Below, in pieces: positions 1 to 12,879 of a stretch of DNA of 64,000 bases. Positions within the stretch are counted from its first letter, which is position 1. Each line of letters begins with the position of its first letter. The notes beneath the pieces are model-generated. The model worked only from the letters and a program-made list of their open reading frames with translations. It was not told where the DNA came from and did not search any database. Position numbers and translations under genes: made by a program. The DNA lies in the NCBI GenBank assembly GCA_029783825.1, contig JAREIK010005849.1, forward strand, positions 1 through 64,000. Reading direction: 5' to 3'. The stretch is from Sapria himalayana (Eukaryota; Streptophyta; Magnoliopsida; Malpighiales; Rafflesiaceae).

Positions 1-426
1 ATTTGGTAGGTAATATGGTCGGTAGTTGGTCGTAAATTTGGTTGGAATTATTTTTCTCTGATGCGCCTCTTTATATCTCTAAATTGGTCGTGAATTGATT
101 GGTAATTACCGACCTATATTTGGTCGGTAAAATATCGGTAAGTATAAGTTATAAATAATGTGAAAACCCACTGTACTGACAAATTTTAATGGTAATATAT
201 TTTTGGTTATTAAATGGTTGGTAATATATTGGATAACCACTCAATAGACCTATTTTCGACCAAAAACATTTGGTCAGTAATTATGATCGATCTTTGGTCG
301 GAAATTTGGTTGGAAATTTTTTTCATCGATACATTTTTTGGTCACTAAATGGTCGTGATTTGGACGGAAATTACCGACCAAATTTTTAGGTCGGTAATTT
401 GGTCGGTATTCTCGTTTTTAGTTGTG
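1..426 (-). mobile_element. CACTA-type transposon terminus (inverted copy)
   Basis: This is a dense array of GGTCGGTAA/TTACCGACC-type motifs ending at TTTTTAGTTGTG (415-426), the reverse complement of the CACAACTAAAAA terminus at 23,699. It is the mirror copy of the first 430 bp of the CACTA element described from 23,699. The motif spacing, the abrupt edge against integrase sequence and a possible TTA target duplication are what I see. The CACTA class is inferred from the TNP2 gene downstream of the right copy. The left copy runs off the window. Confidence 0.7.
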
Positions 427-1900
427 TAAGTAGTCTCATAAATTAGATCTAGCAGAAGCTCATTCAGTTCACCCAACTCATCCGAACACACTGGAAACCT
501 ATAAAGTCTACCATACAAAGCTTCAAAAGGTATCAAACCAATGCTAGACTAAAAGCTATTATTATATGAAAATTCAATCAATGATAGATGTTCAACCCAA
601 CTACCTTTAAACTCAAGCAAGTAAGCATAAAGCATATCTTCTAAGATCTTACGAAACCTATGCTAAAAATGTGAAGTTAACTAAAGATTTCTATCTGAAA
701 TAATAGAATTTAGAACTCCACGCAATCACAAAACTTTCCTTATGTACAACTTGGACAACATACTCAAGGAGTCACTAGCCTAAATAGGTAAAAAATAGGA
801 TGATTCGGTCAACCTATTAATAATTGACCCAAATAATATTGTATTATCCTAGAAGTCCTCAATAGCCCTATATCATGAATTTCATAGTCATTACTACCCA
901 TATTTAATGTGTAATTTGGCAAAGGTTGTAATAACCCTCTAAATTTTTGATGCTCTACTTTCACTTGCTGGCATATCAAGCACTTTTTTACTAAGTCCAC
1001 CACAATCTTGTTCATGCATGATCACTAAAAGTTTCCTATCAAGTCTTTGTATATTTTCACATTTCATGGATGCGTCGAGAACTTAGAATGATGAGTTTCT
1101 TTCAACATGTTTTACCTCAAGCCTTGAAGAATTAAAAAGACTACTTATAAATTGATGCCCACCATCTACCGATAGTTTGTTCTTAGTGCTGCCTTCATTT
1201 CTTGCTTTTGAAACAATTTCAACAACTCAGTAACTTCTTTTTGTTCTTCAATTATTTGTTGAATTAGTGTAGGTTGAAATCTCAAACTATAAAGACAAAA
1301 TAGCTTTGTTTCCTCATTTTCTTGCAATCCAAAGTATTCTATAACATCCACAATTTTCCAATGTTGAAGTCTCAAAAAAACCAAATTTTTATTATACTTC
1401 CAATTTAATGCATTAATCACCACATTAGCTTTGCCTAGATGATATTGATATGTAAAGTCATAGTCTTCTAGATATTTTATTTATCGTCTATACCTTAGGT
1501 TGAGTTCTTTTTGAGTGAACAAGTACTTGAGACTCTTATTATCTCACTACTCTTCAAACTTTATATACCATACAAATAACATCTTCAAAACTTTAATGCA
1601 AAGATAATTGCTACTAGCTCAAAATCATGTGTAGGGTAGTTCTTCTCATGCAACTTCAACTTTCTGAACCAATAAACAATGAATCATTCATTCAACATAA
1701 GCACATAGACTAAGCCATTTAAGGTTGCATCAGTGAAAATTACATAAAGTGATGTGTCATCTGACAAAGTAAGAAATGAGGTTGAAACTAACTTATTTTT
1801 TAAATCTTGGAAAGTAGCTTCACACTTCTCATCCCACTCAAAGTGAGTGCTCTTCCTAGTCATATGAGTTTTTTTTTTCATATGATAATGCAAAATGATG
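427..1900 (-). pseudogene. Ty3/gypsy RNase H-integrase fragment (inverted copy)
   Basis: Read on the minus strand from 1,900 to 427, this is the mirror copy of 22,205-23,698. It starts with the end of RT/start of RNase H (HFEWDEKCEATFQDLKNKL, then FTDATLNGLV around 1,740). It continues through the RNase H tail (YHLGKANVV near 1,430), the integrase zinc region (CLICQQVKVEHQKFRGLLQP near 950), and ends in the integrase C-terminal motif FEALYGRLYRFPVC near 490-520. Stops and frameshifts interrupt it throughout, notably across the catalytic core at about 560-830. It is cut at 426 by the CACTA terminus. It has no gag, protease or LTR next to it, so it is a duplicated fragment and not a separate insertion. 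Confidence 0.85.
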
Positions 1901-2919
1901 AAGCCTACATTCTTTCAATTAGTGATTTTTATCTCATACCTAATAGTGAGCTAAATTAGTTCTATTATCAGAATATTATATGTTATGGAGATCTAAGATA
2001 TGGGATCCATGAAGAAATTTAATCTATTAGTTCTTATCCAACCTTTAGCTCATCATTTGAATATATACTTTCTAAATTACTTATTGTGATGAAAAGATAA
2101 AATGAAGGGGAAGAAGAGTATGTAAGACAATCCGAAAATGAGATTTGAAAATACTAACATAAGAATGCTTAAGGAAAGTGCTATATCAAGATATTTATTG
2201 GCTAAAATCAATTTATTTGATAGTGAGGAGAAGGTCGAGAAAGCCAAATGAGCCATGACATTTCTTAATATCATGACATTTCAATAGATCTACTAGGATG
2301 CACATATCTATTAGCATACATGTGACTTTGATTCCAATAATTCAAATAGTGAGTACTAGAGTATCTTGATGTGATGCTTCTACTCAAGTTGGTTTTAATG
2401 GTACAAAAGATAATGAAATTATCGATTATTATTACATAATTTAATATCATATTATTTTGGAAATATGTTAGTTCATGCCTTTGCTATAGCTAGTATCATA
2501 AAAGCATTTTTTTTTGCATTTAGCATTATAATAGTAATAAGTGATCTACCATATGAGTAATTAATCAATAAGTAGAATTTTACTGAAATAGTCATGATCT
2601 CTTTGGGGTTTGCATCATTCTCCAGGTTACACCCTTTGCTCAATGGAAATTTCTAATATATCATTTCATATATCTAGTCAGACAACTTCATCTATGTTGA
2701 GTGCATGATCCTTATGATTCTAAAAATAGTATCATCTTTCTTTTTTTGATGGATCTTAATAGGTAAGGTTCCACCACCAAAACTTTATAATGTGTTTGGA
2801 ACATTAATCAAATCTATGTATAGTGATATTAAGGGAGCTGACTTCATGATAATCTCACATTAATAATGGGTGAGTAGCCAAGACATATTGTTCATTTTTC
2901 TAATTAAACATCAAGTTTT

Positions 2920-3195
2920 TAATGATTATAAATTTTGCTTTCTCAACTAGGAGTTTTCCTATCATCATATCCATGATGATTGCTCATGCATTTTCTTCTA
3001 GGATTATTTTTTTTTTCACCCACTTGAATAGCTCTTCTAAGGTTGTTGGTAACTTTAATGATAGATATTCAAAGGAATTAGTATTACATCATATTGCATA
3101 ATTTATTTTCTGCATGACATACCCAATTCTTCTAATAAAACTATGCACCGACTCTCCTTGGTTTTTAAGATTTTTGAAGCAAGCTAACATTTGTT
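2920..3195 (-). pseudogene. Possible retrotransposon gag-like fragment (left copy)
   Basis: This mirrors 20,925-21,200 but lies reversed here, so coding is on the strand opposite to this arm's gypsy leader. The readable core resembles the gag pattern 'K-x-G-E-S-x-x-x-F-I-R-R'. No zinc knuckle follows and stops interrupt it. The assignment is weak and rests on a short pattern only. Confidence 0.22.
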
Positions 3196-4930
3196 TTCTA
3201 CCATTAGCTTAAATATTGAGCAATGAAAATGTCCCAAAAAACATTGAGAAATTGATTGATTCCTATAGAATTTTATGAAATCAAGTTAAGGCCTAAGGTC
3301 GGACCACACATGCTAGTTGGGAACACATGCATAACTATAGATCATATCCCACATTCAACTTTTTTATTGATTGAATATATATTTGTGATCCCATCATTCA
3401 TAATGAATAAGGAGAATTGGGTATGTAGATTAGATTTTGTAGTTTCGATTTTGCTAACTAAGTGTTAATGAGAAGATGTCATTTGACGCATTCATTATGC
3501 CTTTGATATGTAATTGATATGAGGTTTGGGCTTTAATTCTCTACTAGATCTATTTACCTTTTCAATGTTTCACTAGTAATGATACAAAAAATAATTATTG
3601 ATGCTCATATAACTTTTATTAGTTTTCATATTTTGTATTTTCATTCAAGTTAGATAGTCATGTGAACTGTTAGTAGGATTGCTCATACAATGATAAGTCA
3701 TTTACTAATATTGATATCTTACATGAGATCAGTTTGGGAGGAGGGGCAATGTTACATGGGTGCATGCAAACTATTAGTGGAAAGCTCATCATTTACAAAG
3801 GGATAATCATTCTTTTCGCTATGAATTGGCCTCATACCATTGGTAGAGCCACAATAAAGTAATTCCCACTTTCATCTTCATTACCTCTTATGAACTTCTT
3901 TGACCGACTCGTATCTTGGAGATCAATTATTTGTTTCATGGAATAAGCATCTGATGAGGCAAATTAGTTCTTACACTTATAATTTTAGTTCATCTTGCCT
4001 TTTTTCAATATCTCATTTCAAGATAGGAGCTTAACATTGGAGAGTTTCTTTATTCGGTCATCTGATATTATTAACTTATTTAATGACAAAGATAGTAATA
4101 ATAATGTTTATTTTATAGGGATATATTAAAAATCAAAATGTTTTTTTAAACTCACACATATCACTAAATATTGGAATAAATATTCACACCAAGAAACTAT
4201 TAATATGATTGTATTAAATTAGTTGATCACATCATAAACTATAACTTTCTTGCAAACACTGGTATTTATAATTAAGACCACCTACGTTAGTTGACCAATT
4301 TTTAGTGCTTAAGTTATTTGCATGGTTTAAAAGGGTATAATTTCAACTAAGGTAAAAATAATCTAGAATTATGTAGCTAGCTATTTTTTCTTGGGTATTT
4401 ATCACTAGAGAGTGATAAATTTCACACCTTTATTTAGCATCATTAGTAAGTCACTAATATCTAACAAATACTTTTACAATTTGGTTAAATATTATCTTTT
4501 TTGGAGTTTTTTCTTAGTGATGATTTAGATTATGCAGATGTATTGTATTTATTATTCTCATATTCCCAAGGAAAGAAAAATATATATTTCGTACATGGAT
4601 GCTTTGTTTTAGACTAGCTTTTCCTAAAGGTTTTTTGTACATGATTATTTGTTAATGAGCTTTCCTTGAATGACAAAGGAAGACGTTACATGGGATGACA
4701 ATCAGAGTTGAGGAAAAGCACCCTTGTACATACAAAAAATTATGTGCATTTTATTTATATTGAATCCCACATTGCATGTGTGCTAATAGATGTACATTCA
4801 ATTAAACATATAAAAAATTATATTTGAATAATAAAAATACCTAGAAGAAATTATCAATATGTATATATTCAATGATACATAGACACGCGTATGTATGAAA
4901 TTTGGATATGCATATGTATGAAATTATATG

Positions 4931-4983
4931 TGAGCATGTACATGTATGGTTGGCATGTACATGTATGGTTGGCATGTACATGA
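4931..4983. repeat. Short tandem repeat, period 21 bp
   Basis: The unit CATGTACATGTATGGTTGG is repeated about 2.5 times. The mirror copy is at about 19,127-19,177 in the right arm. Confidence 0.85.
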
Positions 4984-7776
4984 ATATTTAACCAGATTCA
5001 ATAGGAGTAATACCAATTTATGTGAGCAAATTGAGAGAGTGTATATAAATATTTATGTACATCTATTTGGTGAGCCTTGATGATGTGGATAGGTGCATGG
5101 ATATTTTTAATACATTTGTGTTTATTTATACATATTTTGATAATTATAGTATGTGTGTGTGTGGTGTGTGTGTGTGTTTGTTTGTGTGCATCCAATAACT
5201 CTAAATGAAAACTAAAATACAATACATGTCGCTCTCAATGCATATATGTGAATGTGTGATTCAATAACTATCAATGCATGTATATATAGATATATATGCA
5301 TTCAGCAATTCCAAATTTTGCAATATATGAAAATTTATACTGTGGATCTGTCATTCACATAGGAAAATCTAAATACAATAATATGTAAATTACTTGAGTG
5401 AGAAATGTGGAAAAGTTGACGCAAATGTTTGGTTCGTTATGTTATAGATTTAAGTAATAAAAGGGAGATAATTGATAATGACTGTGAGAGTGAACATCCT
5501 ATGTAGTGGTAAACATAGTATATACATGTATAGAAATAAAAGTAAAATCTGCCCAAGTATTTACAGCATGAATACCCATGAATGATGGTAAGCACCTTAG
5601 TCCAAGAGTGTAGCTCTTGGATTTGAGACTTAAAGATCCTATAAATAAAAATAAAAGTATTTGATGCAACATCTCTTTTCTATGAGGATAAAGATGTTGA
5701 GATATTATTCTCTCTCAGATCCTATGCTAATTATGAGCCTTGTGCACTATATATGGGCATTATGATGTAATTTTGATAATTTTGAAAACATATATTGTAG
5801 ATGTTATTTATTTTTAATTAGAAAGAATACAATGAAAATTAGATATTCTAAACCATAAAATTAAGCAACAACAATGGGTTGAGTAAAAAGAGTCCCTTCT
5901 AAACCTCATTGTGAAAACTTGACTAATTTAACCTAACCTCGACATTTAGATGGAATTAGAATATGAAGCAAATGTCGCAAGAAAGTAGGCTTTGTTTTGG
6001 ATCTTCTTTCATGTGTTGAAATGTTAAGTGTTCAAGAATAAGAATTTGTGATGGTCACAACCATAATTAGATTGAGAATAACTATTGGCATTGTTATTAG
6101 TGTAACTTTCTCTGTACTTATAATTAAATTATAAAATTTTTGCAGTCGAATGTTAACTTCTAATGCTTTTGGTAAAAAATTGTATACTCAAAACTTTTAG
6201 TAACTAAGGAGTTATGATTGTTTGAAATTAACATAAGTTTTATTTGATTAATAAGCATGAATTATTTTTATTTGATGGTTGTAATAATTGAACTTTATGT
6301 GGATACATATAAATTGATGCTCCTTAGTAATTGAACTTTTAGTAACTATGAAGAGGTCCTAGTCTTAAATTGATACTAAGAAAACTCTAGTTATATATAT
6401 TTATTGATGTTGAAAAAGAGTTCAATAACACTTAATAGGATATGACTTCAGTTAATATGATTTGTTGTATATTTGTTCATTTGACTACTATTAAACACTA
6501 ATTTGTATACTTCATTACCACTTTAAGTGATCTCCTTTTCCTAAAATATTAGTAGAACATATTAAATGATAGGAAGTGACTCTTATATAGAATAGTTAGG
6601 CACTTATAATACATCAATAAAGAACAATGATTCAAGAGGCATGAATGTCAAGTAGGTTTCACAAAAGATTGTATATATTGGATATTATAAAATAAAACCT
6701 TATTAAAGAAAACAACATAACATCAATAACAAATAAGAAAAAGCTCTATTCATTTAAAAATTAGGCAAGTAAAATATTAATAATTATTAGAAAGAAGTAT
6801 TAATGAAAGAAATAATAGTTATTACAAATACAAAAGTAATCAAAAACATATATGAAGCTCAAAATAAATAATAATGGAAGAGAACTTATGTACCAACAAA
6901 CTTTAGGATTTTGTTGTATTCCATGAAAAGACTTATTTAATCTATAAATAAAATTCTTTCTCCATAAAATAAGAAAAAAACTAGTTGATGGTTCATATTA
7001 AATTTCTTCCTTATGATCATCATGAAATATTATACTGTTCGCATATAATTAATTTAACATTGCTTATAAAAAGATACAATACAATAGATTAAAAGAAAAA
7101 AATCCTAACTAAGACAATGTTGGCTTCTAAAGCAATTCACTAGACACCAAAGGATCAACTTCAACAATGAATCTTTGAAGGAGGATCTATGTTTAAAAGA
7201 AAGTCACAGTGGTAGAAACAAAAAAGATATATTTGATGACATAAAATTTCATATTCTTCTTTTAAGAGAAAGATCACGACCAAAACATACACATGAAAAT
7301 ATGGTGTGGAAAGTATTAGTATATTTCTTATTTATAAAGGATCTAATAGGAAATATACTTTGAAAGAATAGGAGAAGGCATTTGAATAATCAAATAACTA
7401 TCAATTTGTACGACCCTATTAATTTATTTTAGTTATTTGTTTTTTACTACTCATTTATGACATTAATTGTTATAGAGGATTTTTATAGGATTTTATTCTT
7501 GGATTTTCATTGAATTAAAAACTCAATAGTTTTTTAATTTGCAAAATTTATATAAATTATTATTTATTTCATGTTATTCAATAAAATTTGATAGTGATAT
7601 AAATCCATGAGCACTTTTTTGTCACTTTATGATTATAAGAAAATTCTTAGTAAAATTAGCATATTTAAATTTTTATATAGTAGGCATGAGTAAGAAATCC
7701 TACCAACGAAGATTCCCATAATTATACAAATTCTAGAAAGTATATCTATGAATTATGAAATAAATTTAATAGAATA

Positions 7777-7796
7777 CACACACACACACACACACA
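7777..7796. repeat. (CA)n microsatellite, left arm
   Basis: About ten CA units. The mirror (GT)n tract is at about 16,311-16,331 in the right arm. Unequal lengths of such tracts are among the few differences between the arms. Confidence 0.9.
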
Positions 7797-8929
7797 AATA
7801 TCATCAAATCTTCATTCATTTACAATATATTTTAGATTCTAACTCAAAATAGTACTAAAGTTATGAATTATGATTAATTCATTATATAACGTACACTTTT
7901 AACATAATGGAACATTTTGTAAACCATAACTTGATTCCTACAAATAAACCATAATTTGGACCAATTTGAATTACTAAAGATGATGCCAAAATAGAAAAGA
8001 AAAAGAAAATAATTTGAATCTAAATCATTTATTACCCAATAAATTAATAAACTAAAAGTACTCATATGTAGATTATTTTTCATCACAAAATCAATTATAT
8101 TTTCATAATTTAAAGCTACTATGTAGTACATTTTATATAATTAATTATCCATGGGATAGATGCAAGATAGCCATCAAAATATTTTTGATGAACTAGTCCT
8201 ATATTGATACTATTCTCCCATCAATATGATGCTTACATGCCAAATATTGAATTGGATTTTGAAAACACAACAAATATATCTATTTTAATTTTTTATATCT
8301 ATATAATTTTGAATTTCATGAAATTCCAATTTTAAATATTGCATATTTTTAATCATTAGTTCTAAAATAATCACATAAGAAGACATCACTTTTATTAGTT
8401 ATATATATATATGATAATTTTTGGAACATATTTCCTTCTTGATCATGTTGATAAGTGCATAGTTGAGTGTATGTAGTATGTATTGTATGTTTCATTTTAT
8501 GTAACTTATTCCTTTAGTTAAAACTTGATCTTTTTTCTCTTATTCGACATCATGTCCCACATTTGTTTTTCATTAAAATAAAAAGCAAAAAACATTTTTT
8601 TGCAATTGTTATGACATAATGGATAAAAATATTAATTGATATATAAAAAGGCATCTTTGAAAAAGAGTAAATTTAGTATTAAAATGAAATAAATGTAATT
8701 TTTGATGAGGAGAGAAATTCTATCCTCGTGTGAGGTCAAAAGAAACAAAATAATTTTTTAATTTCAGTAATTGCTCTAAATTAGTAAAGTTTGTTAAATA
8801 GAGACATAAAGGTATTAAAAATTATTTATGTCTAAAAATAATTTAGGAATAGAAAATAGAGAATTATGATTCTAAATTTTCTAGATATGAAATTTTAGAG
8901 AGAAAGTTAGATCATGTTGAACACCTAGA

Positions 8930-11600
8930 GGCAATTTGGTCATTTTACTCTTACTTGAAAAATACAATTTTCATTTTTCTCTCTATTTCATGAGTTATCT
9001 TTTGTTTCTCTTTTTATTTCTTGGATTTATTTGGTTATTCCTCACTTTTTTCACCAAAATTATTGAAATAAAATACAAATTTCATGATTTTTAATTTAAA
9101 TTCATTCTACGTAGCGATTAAGCTCAATAAACCATTTTTTTCAACCAAAAGCATCAGTGGAATAATTGTAATCTCATAAAGAATTGTTAGGGTTAACGTT
9201 AGTTAATGTATTTTTATTTTTCTTGCTAGAATTTATAATTTAGGCTTAAAATTATATAAATTCTCAACCCTATTTTTCTTTTATTTTTGTTTGAGTGTGA
9301 ATTGTGGTTATAGATCTTGGATTTTAATATTAAAGCTATATTTTGAGTTTAAGTCTTAGAAAATCTTGGTTAAGGTAAAAAATCTTTAGAAACTCATGTG
9401 AAATTTTATATTTTGCATTGTTAGTTGCATATACATACTTTTTGATGTGTTATTTTATATATGAAATTATAAACCTTATGTTTTAGTTTCTTTGAAATTA
9501 TTTTTATGTAATTTAAATTATCTAATTAAGATATATGATTAATTGATGAAGACTCATAAATTTGACAACAGGATATGATTTTTTGATAAATTTAGAATCT
9601 CATTTATCTATGTATTGATTTAGAGAAAGTTATTTTTCTAAAAATGGGAAAATATTGTTTGGTATTATGTAAATCATACCAAAAATCATGGTTGATAGAT
9701 TATTTGGCTAATTTTGAAATATGATTATCCTGATATGTAAGTCTAAAATTTTATGAGAAATATTTTTATGATATATAGGCTAAATAATATTTTGAATAAA
9801 ATTTGAATAATTTTGGAAAAATATCATTTTTGATATAAGGTTTTGAGGAAACTATTAGTCATAGCAAGGACATAGAAAACTAAAATTATAAGAATATCTA
9901 TAGAGGCGGGATTACATATGACATTAGGAGAATGACCCTAAACTTCTTTATGCACTTGTGGTGGAGTTCTACTATGTAGAGGTAGTAGTTGTTGGACTAG
10001 AAACTGGTAAGAAAATCTCTCAAGTCTTAGTATCATGGGAGTGGGTGTGTGTGGTCCCTAGTGTAGCTGGTAGCTAGGCTAGAGCTAGGGTATTGTTTTT
10101 CCCTCTACATGTCTCGTTGTGGCTCGATGGAGCCTTAATGTACATAAATTATGAATTTTTTGAAATTGAGATGAGTATTAAAAATAAATATTTGAGAACA
10201 TACACACATACACATTATGGTAATATGAATGTGTATAGCTATTTATATGTATAAATGCATGTATGAAGACTACAAAACTTATTTTTAGACTCATAAATTA
10301 TATATTGGAAAACATATGTGGCTATGGAGGTAAAACATGGATTTTCAATATTTTTTTGAGATTCTCCTACTAGGCATTAATTGCTCACCCTTATCTTTCC
10401 TAGGTGGAGGAAATGTTGATTGCTAAACCAAATTTGAAGCTTGCAAATCTACTTGAGGGTTTCAGTGAAGCATTTAGATGAGGTTTTTTTGAAACCTTGT
10501 TATATATTTGGCCATTAGGGCTATTTTGTATAAATGAATTTTATTTTGTATGTGAATGGTTTAACTCGATAGTTCATGCTTATTCATGATATTCTCTAGA
10601 ATTCAATCCATTTTAAATGAGTAGATGTGAGGGATGTTGATCTATTTTTTTACTTACTTTCACCGAATATTTGATGTCGTTAATATTTTAGAAAATAAAC
10701 TAATGTGTAGTTATACTTATATTTGGCTTGTCTGTTGTTTCCTACAAATGTGTAGTTGATCACAAGTAGTCTTATTTATAATGTGTTTTTCTTGATTTTT
10801 TTTCATGATAAATCCTTTTATTTTGGAATAATATTTTAATAAAGACCCTTCCATTTATTTTCACATATACCTTGTGTGTAATTTGCTAAATTTAAGAATT
10901 TATATAAAATACTCAAAAACCCTTTGCATGGGATTTAAAGTATTTTAAATCCTACAAATTTTAAATAATTAAACCAAGTATGTCTCAATTCCTGTGTGAG
11001 AGTGCTTGGGGGTCATGATAGCTTTTATAGTATTAAAGATAAAGTTTCTAGATTTGTATTGTGTGTGCATAACTATTATATAAGTTAGTGTGATAAATCA
11101 TTTTGACTTGCTTGTTTGTGTACTTCAAGTACTGAGCACATGTGGCTTTATTTTTCATATTCTTTGGAGTGTGAGATATTGAGTTTTGTTATATATATTA
11201 TGGTTTTTGATGAAGTTGGATCTCCTCTTAAGTTATTACCAAAGTACTTTATTTTTTATAGAAGTAAAGTATGAAAACAAAAAGAGGAAGAGGTCATGGC
11301 ATTGGATTGCTATACTTGACAAGAAGCTACAAGGGAGCCTCAATTTCAATATGAAGGCCTTTGAAATGTTCTATGGGAGCCCATGGTTGAGGCTTTTCAT
11401 GGAGTGACTGATATAATTGGCCGAGTAGTGCAACCAAATATTGGTGCACATGGTGCTAGTGCACCAATAGTTCCCCATCTTACACAAGAGCAAGAAATGG
11501 TGCATAGAAGAATATGGCACCTAATAGAGTTTCAAAAGCTACTTTCCAAGATTTAAAGATGGATAACATGTGAATTGCAAGTGACTTCAGAGTTCCTATT
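8930..11600 (+). other. Spacer: probable gypsy 5' leader/LTR sequence
   Basis: This stretch lies between the inner end of the left arm and the first gag-like reading on the plus strand. It opens with GGCAATTTGGTCATTTTAC, a phrase of the kind often found in plant Ty3/gypsy LTRs. A comparatively GC-rich patch at about 9,900-10,130 (GGTAGCTAGGCTAGAGCTAGGG) has the same flavour. I could not find a matching second LTR, a clear primer binding site or LTR boundaries, so the LTR call is inference. No gene is visible. Confidence 0.4.
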
Positions 11601-11639
11601 ATGACTTCATTGTTTATAGGGGGAGTATAATTTTGGAGG

Positions 11640-12400
11640 GAATGTGTCTCAAGAATTTAGGATATAACCCATTTAACATGGCTGAAATTTAAAGACACCT
11701 TCAATGGAAAGTACTTTGGTAAGGTTATAAGTAAAGCAAAGGTCCATGAGTTCAATAGTCTAGTGTAGAACAATATGAGTGTTGTCGAATATAAATCAAA
11801 CTTTTCCAATTTAATTCGATTTTCTCCTTACTTTATTTCAACTGAAGAGATAAAAGCTTGATGTTTTGAATAAGGACTCAAGCCATCTCTCCACACAAGG
11901 GTGGTGGCCTTGTGCATTCATGATAATGGTGATTTGGTGAAACATACCCTCTTAGTAGAGAAAGAAAGAGACGATGTCATGAGAATCTATAAAAATCACA
12001 AGAATAAACTAAAAATGAGCAAGAAATGTGGTTTAAATGATGCTTCCATGTAGAAGAAGGGATCATGGACTTCACATCTTGCCTAGACTACTTTGAAGTT
12101 AGTTTCTGTTGGTGAATCACATGGTGTTAGCTATTTTGGGGTGGTTTTCATTCGAGATCATTCAAATGTTTTGGATGTGGCCAAGAAGGGCACATGAGGA
12201 AAGATTGCTCTCGATCTTTCCATCAAGTGAGACCACAAGAAACTACTTCAGCATTGAGGGGCACTTCTTCAACTCAGTTCGTAAGCCTTCATGGTTCAAA
12301 TCACCCTATCTAATAGGGTCCCTCTATCATCAATGCATCATATTTGAAGAAGGATAGAGAGAAGATGACTATGAATCAAAGATGAGTTTTTTCCATCTTA
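11640..12400 (+). pseudogene. Ty3/gypsy gag remnant with zinc knuckle
   Basis: Reading across frames gives a plant gypsy Gag. The retrotransposon-gag domain is at about 11,690-11,990 (motifs FNGKYFGKVISKAKVHEF, NMSVVEYKSNFSNLIRFSPY and GLKPSL, then VEKERDD). An intact CCHC zinc knuckle, CFGCGQEGHMRKDC (CX2CX4HX4C), lies at 12,167-12,208. Several stops and frameshifts make it non-functional. Gag packages element RNA. Protease and RT follow on the same strand, and RNase H and integrase resume at 22,205. Confidence 0.8.
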
Positions 12401-12800
12401 CCTACTCTAGAGGAGGAGCTAGTCATAGATATTATGATGGAAAGTATGCTCCTTATTCTAGTACTTAGACACATATTTTTGTTTGATGCTAGTGATTCTT
12501 ATTTTTTTATTTCCTACTTCTTTGTAAATACTTTGATGTGGAATATGAGGAGCTAGATATTAGTCTGTGTGTGGCTTCTCCACTGAAAAATTTAGTTTTA
12601 GTATGTATGATATATAAAGGTTGTGAGCTTTCCTTTAGAGACCTGTCTATTTATGTTGATCTTTTACTCTTAAAATTTCAAACTATGATATACTCCTAGG
12701 AATGGATTGGTTGTCAATGTTTTATGGTATGCTTGTTTGTCATAGGAGACATGTCATATTTCAAGTTGGATAGACTCGTGTTTAAAAGTAGAGACAATTT
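12400..12800 (+). pseudogene. Ty3/gypsy aspartic protease remnant
   Basis: The protease active-site region is visible as LFDASDSYFFIS at about 12,475-12,512, where an intact plant gypsy has D-T/S-G-A-S-H-S-F-I. Here the catalytic triad glycine is changed. About 200 bp later, near 12,695-12,770, lies a decayed counterpart of the conserved GMDWL motif (G-M-D-W-L-S-M, then C-H-R-R-H-V-I-F). Frameshifts separate the parts. It belongs to the same broken gag-pol as the flanking entries. Confidence 0.75.
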
Positions 12801-12879
12801 TCATTAATTTAACTTAGTGGTTGGACTTATAGTGAGAAAGGTAAATAGAACTTTATGTTTTGCTTGTTTGACCAAAGTG

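Larger units (their letters stand above)
1..8929 (-). repeat. Left arm of a giant inverted duplication (about 8.9 kb)
   Basis: This arm reads as the reverse complement of 15,176-24,132. Paired landmarks agree: the CACTA/gypsy junction at 426/427 pairs with 23,698/23,699; an 85-codon reading frame at 7,874-8,131 pairs with an identical one at 15,975-16,232; a CA-repeat near 7,780 pairs with a GT-repeat near 16,315. The paired coordinates sum to about 24,106 inside and about 24,128 outside, so only small indels separate the arms. Homology is still running at base 1, so the arm extends beyond the window. The inner end is at 8,929, within the motif TGTTGAACACCTAGA. From outside in it holds a CACTA terminus, gypsy integrase/RNase H, and unidentified AT-rich sequence. 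Confidence 0.95.
1901..8929. other. Unidentified AT-rich sequence in the left arm
   Basis: No coding domain is recognisable with confidence. The stretch is the inverted copy of about 15,176-22,204. It contains a polypurine-like run followed by TGTTACATGGG at about 3,731-3,760, reminiscent of the junction between an LTR element's polypurine tract and its 3' LTR. It also holds a tandem repeat at 4,931-4,983, a TG-rich microsatellite at 5,151-5,182 and a CA microsatellite at about 7,777-7,796. It is probably old, decayed transposon sequence. Confidence 0.6.

Noticed and set aside
1..426. GGTCGGTAA repeats as a satellite or telomere-like array
   Set aside because: The motifs are irregularly spaced, occur in both orientations, and stop at a sharp edge against integrase, which fits transposon subterminal repeats.
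4998..5222. His/Thr-rich reading frame near 5,000-5,220 and its mirror at 18,916-19,110
   Set aside because: It is a translation of a CA/GT microsatellite and nearby low-complexity sequence.
7777..7796. Alternating CA/GT and TA tracts as CRISPR-like or functional repeats
   Set aside because: Simple microsatellites. No spacer structure, and the genome is eukaryotic.
7874..8131. Identical 85-codon reading frames at 7,874-8,131 and 15,975-16,232, possibly a conserved gene
   Set aside because: They are identical because they lie in the two arms of the inverted duplication. Composition is AT-rich with F, Y, I and N bias and no domain, so this is chance reading in non-coding DNA.
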